Origin: Malus domestica
Taxonomy: Eukaryota > Streptophyta > Magnoliopsida > Rosales > Rosaceae
Length of the DNA: 64,000 bases
Assembly (NCBI RefSeq): GCF_042453785.1
Contig: NC_091673.1
Location: forward strand, 10,511,501 to 10,575,500
Direction of reading: 5' to 3'
The notes beneath the pieces were generated by a model. The model was not told the DNA's origin. It ran no database searches and saw only the letters and a list, made by a program, of their open reading frames with translations. The stretch's first letter is position 1. Each line of letters begins with the position of its first letter. The position numbers were made by a program, and so were the translations under genes. Positions 1 to 12,358 of this stretch are shown here, piece by piece.

Positions 1-1082
1 TACTATTTTTGGGCGGACTCAAACACATTTCAAATTTTGGGCCTCAAGAACTTTGAACACATCCAACGGCCACAAAATCAAGTGTCTTTCCCAACACAGA
101 AGTAGTATTCTGGGGTCCTAAGTTGTTCCTCTGTATCTTTCTAAACAGAAGAAGTTTATCTTGAAGTAAGTGCTCCAAGTCCAATTTTTTTAGCCTTCAT
201 CATTAAGCTGGAAAAAGGGAGTGTGACACAACCATATTGAATTCATATGGAAAATTAGGAATCACTCTTCTACAGTCGGAGAAAAATTGAGTGTAATACC
301 AATTTAAAGAACTCACGAGTTCGATATATCAAACTTAAGAGTGTGTTACCAATGAACTCATACTAGTGTAACAATAGTATTACAGTAATCAAACTTAGAT
401 ATTTGATTCTTATATATATGTATCACACTCACCTAAATCACTGTGGAGGGCTTTACAAACCATAAACAAAAAATTAAGTGATTATGTCATAGTTAGGCCT
501 AAAAATTCTGTGAGATTTGCAATTATGGTGTCAAAAGTTCAATGGAATGAGCCACATCAACAACAACGTTGGAGATTGGAGGTTAATAGAAAATTCCAAA
601 TAATATAATTAGGGGAAAATATAATTTCATTAGAAAAATTTATTTCATTAATTATTGCATTAAAACTGCATTAATTATAAATTAATCAAATCAGTAACAT
701 AAGTTGATGCTTCCCAGCTAACAACCGTATATTATCTAAACAGAAACAGATGTTGCTGTTTCAACAACTGATGCAATATGTCATCAGCTGCATAATTACT
801 ATTTTAAACCATTTTCAGGTCACATTATATCTTTACCAATTGTACACACGTTATGTATGTGCTTAATATTTTGAGAATAACATTTACAATGAGAGAAAAT
901 ATAATATGGTCACTAAAGTTTTTTGATGTCGACCTTGAACAATTTTTCGTTGCTGAAGAGATTATTCACATCTTTAGCGACTATTTCGTCACTAAAAGTT
1001 TATTTTATTTGGAAGAAAAACTTGGAAGATAAAATGAGGGCAACTGATATAGTTACCTAGCTATGAGGCTTTAAAAAAAATG
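1..1082. other. AT-rich intergenic sequence
   Basis: No open frame with recognisable protein features, RNA gene or paired terminal repeats was seen. The sequence is AT-rich with scattered stops in all frames. Confidence 0.6.
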
Positions 1083-1219
1083 AGTTTTAACGAAAAGCCC
1101 ACGGTATTGTTCACTTTAACGAAAAACCACATTTTAACACTAAAAAGTCAAACTCAATTTACCCTTTATTTTGTCTTTATTGTAAAAACTCAAAGTTTTC
1201 AAGCCCTTTCATTAGTTTT
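1083..1219 (-). repeat. Dispersed Rosaceae-type repeat, minus-strand copy
   Basis: Read on the minus strand this stretch matches, with moderate divergence, the plus-strand copy at 16171-16320. Both run from 'aaactaatgaaa' through 'aaaactttgag' and 'gactttttagtgt' to 'cgttaaa'. I recognise this family as very common around apple and pear genes; that recognition is from memory. It has no coding capacity. Its class (MITE-derived or other) is not clear from two copies. Confidence 0.7.
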
Positions 1220-4200
1220 CCTTTTAAAAAAACAATAAAATTTTTTTGTGCTTAAATAACTATATTGCCCATAATTTTTATTTTGGTTATTTTCTTAGTT
1301 TTAGTCTCTTTTGGTTGATAAAGAGAATAGTGTTAATAAGTTGTTTAGATAATTAAATGTACAAGTGCATAAGCATGCTAATTTAAACATTATTCTTCTT
1401 CCATGAAAATTCCAAGAGCATGCAAATTGGGGATCATGAGAATAAATTAGAGTTTGAAATGCCCATTGGCTTCTTCCTATCATCCTGTCCAAGCCTTGCT
1501 CTAACTACCAACATCAAAGATTCCTTTTTAGTTGATCAAGTTTGGCTTCATAATATATTGGGAACCAAATCTATATAAGAAAAGTTGATTGGGTTTGCCA
1601 CTCTCAATTCACTCAAATTATAACACACGTATTGACCTTTGAGCTCGTAATTTTAGGCTGTTTATAATTTAGTTTTTTAGATACAAATAAAAAACATGAG
1701 TTATATTGTTAGATAAACTGATACATTATATTAACATGTCTATCACATAGAGTATCATATAAAGTATATATATTATTAGTTCACTACATTTATCTTTATG
1801 GTAAAGAGCATATTCTATTTCGATAGGGTCATCTACTAATATTATCAATAGCTTATTATCATATCGACAATTTATCATTTAGTAAAGAAGTATAACTAGA
1901 AATAAACTGATCGTAATATTATATATGCCATGCGGATCGTTGTATATACAGAATTATTGTAATCCAATCCAAATTTTTTTTTTTTTTGGTATGCTTTAGG
2001 TTAAGAGACAAGTAGAAGATTTAATTTGGACCATCGTCTATGTGACCTGTATGAAACCCTAAAGAACCTGTTAAGCTTTAAGATTTGGGACTATAAAATA
2101 TATGAACCTGTATATATATCACGCTTGCCCTCAAAACATAGGACATTGAGTTCCCTTGAGGATTCTGTACAGCACATTCTTTTTCCTACTTTTTCATTAA
2201 AATACAAGGCAAAATGCATGATCAAACTTGACCTTGATTTTCCTTGCTGCTACAAAATTGCAAAACCTAATTATACTGCCGACGAAAGAGAAAAAAAACA
2301 AGAAAAACCTGACTTTATATATTTTTAGCATCTGCATCAAGAATTAAGAATAAAAATAGAGAAAAATGTTTCTTTAACAACCGAAGAAACTTTGAGAGTC
2401 TCTTAAGTCACTTAATAGTACGGTTTAGTGATAATTTTTTCATTTGTAAACGAATGGTCTTGAGTTTGAATCTCGTAAAAGATGAGTTCGATATCAAATT
2501 ATTCTTGTAATGCAAATATGTTGTAGTATAAATAAAAAAAATAACACATTGTAGCTATCTACTCATGTTGAGAATATAGTTACTTAAGTTTGGCTGTTTA
2601 GTTTTAGAAACCCTAACCACTGTCTTAACAATTTCTTAATTGGATGATTATATTATATTAAACAGGTGACCGACACCTACTAGCTTACAAGATGACATTG
2701 TTAGCATCATTCGATTTTAAGTTAACATTTGAACTGTTAGATATTTTCCTACTTTTTCCCAATTAAGCATGAAATTTAACACACTTTTGTGAGAAGTCAA
2801 TAATATTTGCGTGTGGGGAAGAACTATGCCAACCTTTTATTAGCATATTCAATCTTGACGGAGCTGGTCCCATAGGATAAGTTTTCCTGGAAGACAACAA
2901 CACATCAAAGTAGTTTCTATTTTAGAGATTGAATAAAAATTTTATTAACAACGACCAATAATACATAAGGTGAACATGTTAAACGTAATCAAGAGATTAC
3001 ATACGCTAAATAAAGCATTACAAATTTATAGTTACAAACTCATGAGCGTCATACAATTCCTTAGTTACGAAGGACCCTACCAACAAAAAAGATAATGCCC
3101 TCAAGGACTAAACCTTGCAAATTGTCGAACTACCGTAAAGGTACCATGAGAAAAAGACTGCACAGACCTCTGATGATCTTGCAACTGTCCGCAAAGAAGC
3201 ACTGCTATGAGTCACCTCTAACAAGTATCAAACTTCCTCTTCACAATCATTTGACATGTGCACAATACCACACAAGAAACCCAAAACCAACTCCCTCGAC
3301 TCTGAACAATAGCCATCACTCAAAGATTTGAGTTTGAGCAGTAAGTCATAGGCGCTACAAAGACTTTCTCAAGAGAGCGAGAGCGATCATAACCAAAAAA
3401 TATAGATAGTCAGAAGATACGATAAACATAAAGGAAAAGGGAAGGAAGAGATTGTCGCTAAGACCAAACAGGGTCCGCGACGAAGGGTTTTTCTCTCTAT
3501 CGGCTATATATCGCATGAGTTGAAGTTAACACATGCAATAAGAAAATCACTAGCGAATGCACTACGACTAACTAAACTGAAATATTGGTTTTTTCAATAT
3601 TTTGTTTCACATAATTTTTTTTGACCTTACGTGGTTAAGAACAGTTATTCAGGAGTTCTTGGTACCGGCCAAGCAAAAATAATATGAATAGCGAGCCATC
3701 TACACGAGGCAAATGCTTGTTCTTATGCTTTTTTAATATAGGGCGGTGACTAACTAAAACATTGATTTATAGAGCCATATTTTGCTAAGATAAAACACAC
3801 CATTAAGGCTTGTTTAGTCAGTTGTCTCAAACTGACAAGAAAGGCAGTTGAGATGTAAACATGTGAGTTTTTAGGTGGAAGCTTCTATCATATATATGTT
3901 CACGATTTAATATCGAACTAACTATAAATATATCGGCATTGCATTCATATGAGCTGAGCTTAAGACCAGCGATCAACTAAGTGAAGATCGGATGTTGCTT
4001 GACCAACTCATGATGTGCATATTGTTTATGCTTGATTCACATTTTCATTTTTCTGGAAAATGATACGATATTCATTACAATGAAGAGAATACATAAAAAT
4101 GATCAGGTGTAAAAAATATCAATTCGTTAAAACCTTGCTGGGATTCCTAAACCCTAATTCACACTTGAGAAAAAGGGTTTTTCTTGTTCTTTCCCCCCAG

Positions 4201-5171
4201 GAGATTTTAGGGTTTCTTAAAGTTCATTTGGGAGTTTGATTTAGTAATTGTCAAGGTATTCCTAAATCTCATTGGATTCTATTTAATCATATTCCATGCT
4301 TGGGTGACTAATCTGAACTCTTTTAAACTTTTTAAAGTAGTCTTAAGGGGCCAAAGACAAAGGCTTATCTTCCAAAGCACTATTATCTTATTCTATATTC
4401 TCCACTTTAAGCGAAGCCTTGTGCAATGCTCAAAAACCAAGTGCAAAGTATATGAAATTTGAAAAACGATTCTGTATAAGTAAGCTAATACAAGCTTAGA
4501 ATTCGTTATCAATCATTAAATCATCCCATAGAAGTTATTATGTGCTATTTATACAAAAACACTAATTTTTTAAATCGAGCCTTTCACGACAATCAAATTG
4601 TCAAATCACAATGCATGTTTTGTACTTCCATACCCTAATAATTTAAAGGGGTACCTATATACAAGCGTGTTTACAATACATACGGTGGATGACCAGATTC
4701 AAAAACCAATAAATTCAAGTACAACATTTTAATTATCATTTTTGTGGATGACTCCCTCATAATTTAAACTTAAGACATTTTTTAATGTTGAGAAGAGAAG
4801 TATCACTAAATGAATAGTTGAACGATAACTTAATTAGCTCTATAGTTACTAAACATTGCCATATATGATCAGGAGTAAGGCATGAATTCAGGTGTCTGTA
4901 CAGGTAGGTTCACAAAACAAAACAATAAATGATGAACATGGACAACATGTGAAGTCATGCAGATGGAGATGGACTGTACATGCATTGCAGTGAGCAGATA
5001 ATAATAATAATGAATAGTTTAAGAAGCAGAGACGTGTTATGTAGTCTATGTATCTGAAATGTGAAGCAATCTGACATTTCAACCTATAGCTAGGTATATG
5101 ATCGAGTCCTCAGCCTCCTGCATTCACTGTACCAACCAATCCTGCTACTGCTAAACATGATTGATCCTGCT
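1220..5171. other. Long intergenic stretch without a recognisable gene
   Basis: Short open frames here (for example 2026-2328 and 3095-3331) have no domain, no good start context and low-complexity composition, so I do not call them genes. A stretch near 2400-2520 ('cttgagtttgaatctcgtaaaa') resembles tRNA-derived or MITE debris common in Rosaceae, and relatives seem to occur near 4775-4835 and 29850-29935. Boundaries cannot be set. Confidence 0.5.
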
Positions 5172-5180
5172 CTAAGAAAT

Positions 5181-5378
5181 GGAACTGGATCCTCCTTGAG
5201 CTCAGGATGAGGATCCTTCTGAGCAGTCCATTCGGACCGTTGAAATTTAATCCAACGGCTTCAAATAGGGGGTTCCTCTAAAAGTTATAATAATTACAGC
5301 CGTTGGATCAAGTTTGAACGGTCCGGATGGGTTACTCATGAAGATCCCCATCCTGAGCTCAGAAGAGGATCCAGTTCC
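5181..5378. mobile_element. Mutator-type MITE with 9-bp target duplication
   Basis: This 198-bp non-coding element has terminal inverted repeats of about 37 bp. It begins 'ggaactggatcctcc' and ends with the near reverse complement 'gaggatccagttcc'. It is flanked on both sides by the identical 9 bp 'ctaagaaat' (5172-5180 and 5379-5387). Nine-bp duplications are typical of Mutator-like (MULE) elements, hence the class. It carries no transposase and would depend on one elsewhere. Confidence 0.9.
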
Positions 5379-5781
5379 CTAAGAAATGCAAATGCCGCAA
5401 GCTGACATATTAGTTGACTATAATATATACATACTCTCTCGGTCTTTCACCTATAGCTAGTAGCTTATTGGTTCTTGTATTGTGAAACCCTAATGAGATA
5501 TTTACTTACATAACGGGAAGTAAAAAATCGAGAAACTTATGAATAAAAGAAATGTGGAATGAGAACTGGATACAACGTACTACTTTCCTTAGTTGATGTA
5601 ATTATTGGTTTTGACGATATTGGGTTATAGATTATAAGATGAAATTCACGTACCTAATAAATGCTGAAAAGTCAGGAATTGTAGTGATTTACTTTGCTCG
5701 AGTACCAATTCATGATAAGTAATAACATGCAATAGGTTAAACATCGGCCATCTTGTGAACGAGAGTTTATACAAACACTTA

Positions 5782-6087
5782 GGTATTGTTTGGTATGCAG
5801 ATGGGATGAGACAAAATGGAATCGGATGGGATAGGACGGAACGGAACGGACAGGAAGCAAAGATGTCCTCGGATGGAAACAAGGAGGAAGAAAAAGGAGA
5901 CGGAGAGGTTATAATTTTGTGTTCCATGGATGTGGAACGAGTCGTTCCAGGGGATGAGGGCGAATGAAAATTCACTCAAAATTAGTCCTGGGAAACAACG
6001 CGTTCCACCCGTTTTAGGCGCACCAAACGTGGGACGGAACGTCTCGTTCCCCTTTATTCCGTCCCGTTCCACGTACCAAACGGTACC
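5782..6087. mobile_element. Tourist (PIF/Harbinger)-type MITE with TTA target duplication
   Basis: This 306-bp element starts 'ggtattgtttggta' and ends 'taccaaacggtacc', an imperfect inverted repeat. It is flanked by TTA at 5779-5781 and 6088-6090. The GG...GTTTGG terminus and the TTA duplication are the usual signature of Tourist-like MITEs. The interior is a G-rich 'gggatgggat/ggaacgg' half facing its complement, so the whole element could fold into an imperfect hairpin. Open frames inside it on both strands are consequences of that structure. Confidence 0.85.
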
Positions 6088-7139
6088 TTAATCAACAGTT
6101 ACAAAACAAAAAATCAACTTCAACGGATCCATGCCCATGCACGGTGCACCCAGATTGCATTTTCCCCCGAGAAATAATTTTCAATTTTATTTTCAAAAAC
6201 AGATGATATATTAGTATATTATCAGGGGTATTTTGGGGTCAGGAGCGTATACAATTTGGTACGGAGTTGCAGTCTGTTTCCTTGACTATTCCGACCTACT
6301 AAATTTGAACATCCCAACCTCAATGATTAAAAAAAAAAATAGAAATTCACAAAGCTCAAGGAAAGAAAAATTTGCAAATTTCATGAAATGATTAAATATT
6401 CATAAATATGAGAAATTTTTAATTATGATCGAAATACGGATGGTACACCACGTGTTTTTATGTAAGTGATGAAAAATTTTATTTTTTAAGTTATTAACTT
6501 TTTAACACATGTATCCCACCATTTATATAACGACATGTAACGTATCATTCCGTATGACGATCACACTACAAAATCTTTCCATAACTAGGGCATCAAAAGG
6601 TCTTTGGTTAATTTGCTGTCCAGTCTGTTCATTTGACCTTTGAACCCCCCCCTTTTATGCTTTCCTTTCACAATTTGTGCTCAACATTTCTTCAAGGTCA
6701 CCTGATTAATTGTCCCCCATGTAATCATAACCCCTTTTTGTATTTAAATACATTTATTTTATTTAAAAATGGATGTTTGACTAACAAAAACGTTTTTTGT
6801 CGTAAGAAAACGTTGTTATTTCTTCTTAAAATAATGCCAAGAAGGGAATACGAATTTGTAAACTCTCAAGTTCACACTTTTTTTTCGTAATTTGGAATAT
6901 AATCATGTTGAACAAAATATTATAAATTCTCTAGAGAAAATGAAAATACCGAAAATAGGGTCTTGTGTTAAATGCTAAACCTGATTAAGTTTCAGATTGT
7001 CTGTCACCCTCGGCACGCATTTAGACATCACTATAAAGGATTAAAACAAATAAAAAGAAGGGAAAGAGAGAAATTTGAAGAAACAGCAAAAGAAAGCTTC
7101 AATTTTTTTCATGCTTCTGTTTTACTGTATGTAATGTTG
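6088..7139. other. Intergenic sequence upstream of the receptor-like kinase
   Basis: AT-rich with no recognisable gene. The open frame at 6633-6890 is low-complexity and unsupported. The 3' end presumably contains the promoter of the downstream kinase gene, but I cannot point to a convincing TATA box. Confidence 0.45.
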
Positions 7140-7678
7140 TAAGGCAGTCTCTCTCTCTCTCCCTCCTCCTCATCACCTACCACTGACAACTCCACCCCTT
7201 CTTATTAACCCCACCACCACCATTTGCTCTCTCCAGAATTCCATGTGCCTCTTCTCTTCTCCATTCCCCTTGGACTGCACAGACACACATTAGCCTCTGT
7301 TCTTGTGAGTTGTGAACCCCCATTTTTGTTTGGAGTTTTTCAAAGGGGCAAGTGCTTGTGGGGAAGAGTGTTGCTCTGCCTCTGTCTCACCATCTGAGCT
7401 TGGATACAAAAACCTATTTCCCAATTGAGAAAACCCAGTAAGGAACCCCACCAATATTTACATTACAAATAATGGGATTGATTTGGTTCTGTGGCAGCAG
7501 CCCCATTTCCAAGCTGGTTTTTTCTGGGTTCTTTGGAGATCTAGAAGATTGAGTTGAAGAAGCCTTTCAAATTGAATTTGAAGAATAAAGGTACCGATTC
7601 AGAAACTTCCAGTGTATGGAGCCTCTCTATATGGTTACTTTTGCTGCATTTATATACATTATATATATATATATACAT

Positions 7679-7709
<31 letters not shown>

Positions 7710-8493
7710 TCCCTGTTTGTTTGCTGAGCTAAATGTGGAAACGATTAGGAAATGGAGTTTCTGAAGATTTTACTGTTCTTGTTGTTAACCTGTAGAATGT
7801 TAAAAGTTCATGCTTGTTTCAACTTTTGTGGGTAATGTAGAACTGGACTGAGCTAAGCCAAGCGGTTGTTGTATTAGGCTTATTGGGTTTCTGCAGTTAT
7901 TGGTTTAATTGGGTTGGGTAATAAATGTTTAAAGTTTTGGTCTTTTTCGATTGTGTATATATTGGACAATATGGAATGATGTGGGAAATGCATTAGTTGG
8001 TCCTGTTGTTAATATGTTTTCACTGTATGAAAGTGGGTGGAATTGGAAAGGAGAAATCTTTGTGCATTTTTTCCTACTTTTCCTTTGGTTTGTAGTTTGA
8101 ATGTCATATTGAGGCTGAGTTTGTTTCCGTGATCACTTTGGTGTTATGTGATCTGCGTAGTCTTTGTGAGATTGTGGATTGTGGTTGAGTCCGTTTCCCT
8201 GACCATGTTGGTTTTCCGCTCTCTCTCTCTCTCGCACTACATATTTGTTTCGTAGCACACTAACTTCTACCGCTTTGTTTACTTTTATTATGTTCCCAAT
8301 TTGTGAATATGTGTTTTTGTCTTTGAAAAGAAAAAAATTGATGGCATTGAAAGAGGTGAAATTTTACATAGACAAGCAGTTAAATTCAGTAACAAAATGG
8401 TAGATATGCAAAAGATAGAGTTTTTTATGCATGGAATTGGAGTTTCTAATTTCTTTGTTTTGAACTCTGCAGGGTCCTTTTTATCAAGAGTAA
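7140..8493 (+). promoter_or_regulatory. 5' leader of the receptor-like kinase gene, with a leader intron
   Basis: A CT-rich stretch (about 7146-7240) marks a typical plant transcribed leader. A probable non-coding first exon ends near 7590, where 'aataaag' meets 'gtaccg'. The leader intron ends with 'ctctgcag' at 8472, 21 nt before the start codon at 8494. The intron contains a TA microsatellite at about 7655-7711. The transcription start is not determined. Leader introns are common in this kinase family. Confidence 0.55.
7655..7711. repeat. TA dinucleotide microsatellite in the leader intron
   Basis: Runs of 'ta' interrupted by 'cat' units lie inside the inferred 5' leader intron. The locus is likely polymorphic, with no other evident role. 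Confidence 0.8.
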
Positions 8494-10983
8494 ATGGCAT
8501 CTGGTCTTGATACTGTATTAACCAAGAAGACATTTGTCTTCGGTTTAAAGGTTTGGGTATTAACGGGGATCATTGTGGGAGTTTTTATAGTGATGATTCT
8601 TGCGGTGATATCAATTTGTCTTACTTCGCGAAAGAGATCCAGAAAGTCTACTGACATGCTTCCTCTGCGCAGAATTCCAAATGATTCAAAGGAAATCAAA
8701 GAGATTAGGGTAGATCAAGCTTGTGCAAATAACTACGTACCCCGTAGTAGTTCTTTTCTCACCCTTGGCGATAAATTCAGTGACAGAGAGTCTGAGAAAG
8801 TTTTGATCCATAAGAATGGAGATGGTAGCAGTCGATCAGGCTCATTTAACAATGGGGAGAAGGAAAATGTTGGTTCTCAATCTGGAGATGAGTGTGGTGC
8901 AGCTTATATGTATGAGCCTTCTTCACAGCCTATAACTGCACCTTCACCTCTATCTGGTCTACCTGAATTCTCTCGCCTTGGTTGGGGTCACTGGTTTACA
9001 TTAAGGGACCTTGAGTTCGCAACAGGTCGGTTTTCAAAGGAAAATGTCATTGGTGAGGGTGGATATGGAGTTGTTTATCGGGGTAATCTGATTAATGGAT
9101 CTCCTGTGGCTGTGAAGAAGCTACTCAACAACCTGTAAGATGCATCTTATTTCAGTAGCTTTATGGATTTCTGTTTTTTCTATCTTCTGTTTTCCTTACA
9201 ATTCAATTGCTTGGGCTTATAACATATATATTTTCAATCATCACACAGAGGACAAGCAGAGAAGGAATTCAGAGTGGAAGTTGAGGCTATTGGGCATGTA
9301 CGACACAAAAACTTGGTTCGACTTTTGGGATACTGCATCGAAGGAACCCACAGGTATTTCTCTGTAATTTTATGTAATGACTTCTACATGGTAAAATACA
9401 GGCAGTCATGTTATTATTTGCTGAGCACCTTGTTTTGGATAAAATAGAGAGTACTATGTCACATCCTTAGTTACATGTATAATCCATTCATACTTAAAAC
9501 ATGTGTGTTTTGTTCAGGTTGCTGGTTTATGAATATGTCAACAACGGAAATTTGGAGCAATGGCTTCATGGAGCGATGCGTCATCATGGATATCTCACAT
9601 GGGAGGCACGCATGAAAGTTCTCCTTGGCACCGCTAAAGCGTAGGTCTTCCTATACCTTTGTTTGAGTTTTTCATCCTTGTGGTTTATCTTTTTCTGACT
9701 CTTTTTTTCACATATTTCAGGCTGGCTTATTTGCATGAGGCCATTGAACCCAAAGTTGTGCATCGAGACATTAAGTCGAGCAATATCTTACTTGATGATG
9801 ATTTCAATGCTAAGATATCTGATTTTGGTCTGGCAAAGTTGCTAGGTGCCGGGAAGAGTCATATTACAACTAGAGTTATGGGTACCTTTGGGTGAGTACC
9901 TTTTCTCCCTTAGGAACAGTTGCAATTTCTTGTACGAAGATTCTTGTGTTGGTAGAAGAACACTATATCATAATTCTAGAGTAATCCTTTCTTATCGGTT
10001 CCTTTCATCATTCTGTTTTTCAGATATGTGGCCCCAGAATATGCCAACTCTGGCCTTCTAAATGAGAAGAGTGATGTTTATAGCTTTGGGGTTGTGATTT
10101 TGGAAGCAATCACTGGAAGAGATCCGGTGGATTATGGTCGGCCAGCACAAGAGGTATGACAAAATTGTTACTGTTTTGAAGTGAGAATTTGGAGATCAAA
10201 TATGCATCTTAGTTTTGCATTCGTATATTGATTAGTTAAGGATGCATGTCATATTCGATAATCTGCTTTTAAATTCATTTTAGTTTGCACAGGAAAATTC
10301 TTTGCTTCCGAACAAATGGATACCCCAAAAAAACCTTGGAGTTGTTTGATATGTTCTGTGACAGCTAACTATCTTTATATCTGCTTCCTTTAGGGGAACA
10401 AAAAAGAAGAAAAAGGAATGATACCTGTGTAGTAACAGTTGCCCTTACACCTGCTGTGTGCATCTTGTAGGTAAATTTGGTGGATTGGCTCAAGATGATG
10501 GTTGGAGGCAGGCGTTCAGAAGAGCTGGTAGATCCGAACATTGAGACCAAGCCATCTACGAGTGCCCTTAAACGAGCCCTCTTGACTGCACTGAGGTGTG
10601 TAGATCCAGATTCTGATAAAAGGCCTAAGATGGGTCAAGTGGTTCGCATGCTTGAATCGGAGGAGTATCCCATACCTCGAGAGGTACGTTTCTGAAATCA
10701 TCTTTGAAATAACAATGCTAAACAGACCTTATATCCATTTGACACAAATATAGATTTCATTCGAATTTTTGGCTTGCGTGGCTTGTTTTTTCAATTCATC
10801 TCATCGTTATACTCTGAGGAGTTCATAAGTTGATCTATGTAATGTAACTTGGCTGGAATTCAGGACCGAAGACGCCGCAGAAGTCAAGCAGGGAACACAG
10901 AAGCCGAGTCTCTAAATTCTGATACAGATTGGAGTGAGAAGCCAACTACAAAGACAGATAGCAGAAGGAACCGTCGAACATAG
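8494..10983 (+). CDS. Receptor-like serine/threonine protein kinase (At5g18500/At3g17420 type)
   Basis: Seven coding exons are inferred: 8494-9134, 9249-9353, 9518-9640, 9721-9891, 10024-10153, 10471-10683 and 10864-10983. They total 1503 nt (500 aa), all with GT-AG introns and one continuous frame. A short extracellular N-terminus is followed by one membrane helix (about residues 20-44) and a basic stop-transfer stretch. Next come a Ser-rich juxtamembrane segment and a kinase domain: glycine loop GEGGYG at 187-192, ATP lysine K208, catalytic HRDIKSSN with D306, DFG at 324-326 and an APE-like motif in exon 5. A short basic Arg/Lys-rich tail follows. All key kinase residues are present, so it should be active. 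It is expected at the plasma membrane, phosphorylating Ser/Thr of unknown partners. The tiny ectodomain fits the At5g18500 group and argues against LRR or lectin receptors. It is convergent with the PTI1-like gene downstream. Confidence 0.92.
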
Positions 10984-12358
10984 GCAAATGGCGAATCAAT
11001 CATAGAAATGCAAGGAATACAAATCAAAGGGGACATGTTACACTCGTTTAAAGCTTTCATATTCTTCAGCCTACCATAGTTGTGATCAAAGGAAGGAACT
11101 GAAACGAGATAAAGGAAAGGACCAGAACGAAAGGAACTTTTTTTTACTTGTTTTTTTGAATATATAAACCTACTTATAGGTGTTGAGAGATGGTTTTTGT
11201 GTATGGAGTGGCACTAGAAGGGGATGCCTTAGCCATCGAGTGTGTACAGTTATCGGTTTTTTCTCTTCCTTTTTTTCTTTAGGTGATTGTAATTCATGAG
11301 ATTTTTTCTGAGACATGCTAAAGTTTACAGGAAGAAACGTTTTTGGCTTGCATTGTGTGTTTCTACTACCAGCATTGTGTTAGGTTTACGACCGCGACGG
11401 GAGCTTGGTTGAATGTCAAGCCATGTTGCCGTGCATTTGAAGCAAACTGTGAGATGTGAAACTCAGCACAAGGAAAGGCAGTCATATAATTGCCAAGTTC
11501 AATATAAGGGTTGCGTGTCATGTGATTTTGGAGGCTAAAATTGCACATCATGTGCTTTGATTTATTGCTAAGCACGGGAAGGCTATTTTTCTCCTTTCAT
11601 GCTCCCAACTTTTCTTGAGTAATTGCAGACACACAGTACCAACACATTTAATTGTTCGATTTGATTTAACGCTCGTTGGTCATTCAGTTTAAACCGTTGG
11701 ATCAAATCCAAGGCTTTGTATTTTTACAGATAGGATTGAATATGGCTATGCATTTTTTGTTTTTTTTGTTTATGCTTGGCAATATTAACCAGACAACGCT
11801 TCAAATTAAAATGGTGTTTGAACATGTTATCCAACAACCAAAAGGGGTCATGAGCATTATGGGATGATTTGTTCCGCCGAATCCATGGACTAAACAAATA
11901 CGCATATGTGAATTAAGCCAGTTGAAAAAGGCTCCGTGTCTAACCCGTGCATCCAAGCTCAAATCACCCTCCTCATAAATTAGAATAATTTAAAATATCA
12001 TCTCGCCAAGAATAAAAACATAAATACACTGTTTGGTCCCCTCACAACAAAAAGCTATATTCTGCACTATGTTTGGAATCTTATTCTCTGCAAATTTATG
12101 TGCTGTTCCAGGAGACTAAACAGACACCCAAGAAAAGGTTGTTGATTTAGAAAAGTCGAATAATCCAAGGCTCCAATAAGGAACTTTTGAACAGGTAACA
12201 GAGTCACCGTGAATTACATAGGGGATCATTAAGATTTTGATGAGCAAAAGGAACCGAAGAATGGTATATGATCTACAGAAACTGTGTTTACAAAACGAAT
12301 CTCAATAATGTTGTCTGCACGAACGATTGACAGGTCGGGAATCCAGAAGCTTGTTGTT
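10984..12358. other. Convergent 3' ends of the two kinase genes
   Basis: This contains the 3' UTR of the receptor-like kinase (probably to about 11350) and that of the minus-strand PTI1-like gene (probably from about 12180). Open frames at 11366-11575 and 11676-11867 have no domain or coding features. No clear poly(A) site was assigned. Confidence 0.5.

Noticed and set aside
2026..2328. 100-codon open frame in the AT-rich left region
   Set aside because: No ATG at the stated start, biased composition and no domain.
5646..6072. Overlapping open frames on both strands near 5.7-6.0 kb
   Set aside because: They lie across a Tourist-type MITE with TTA duplication and reflect its inverted structure.
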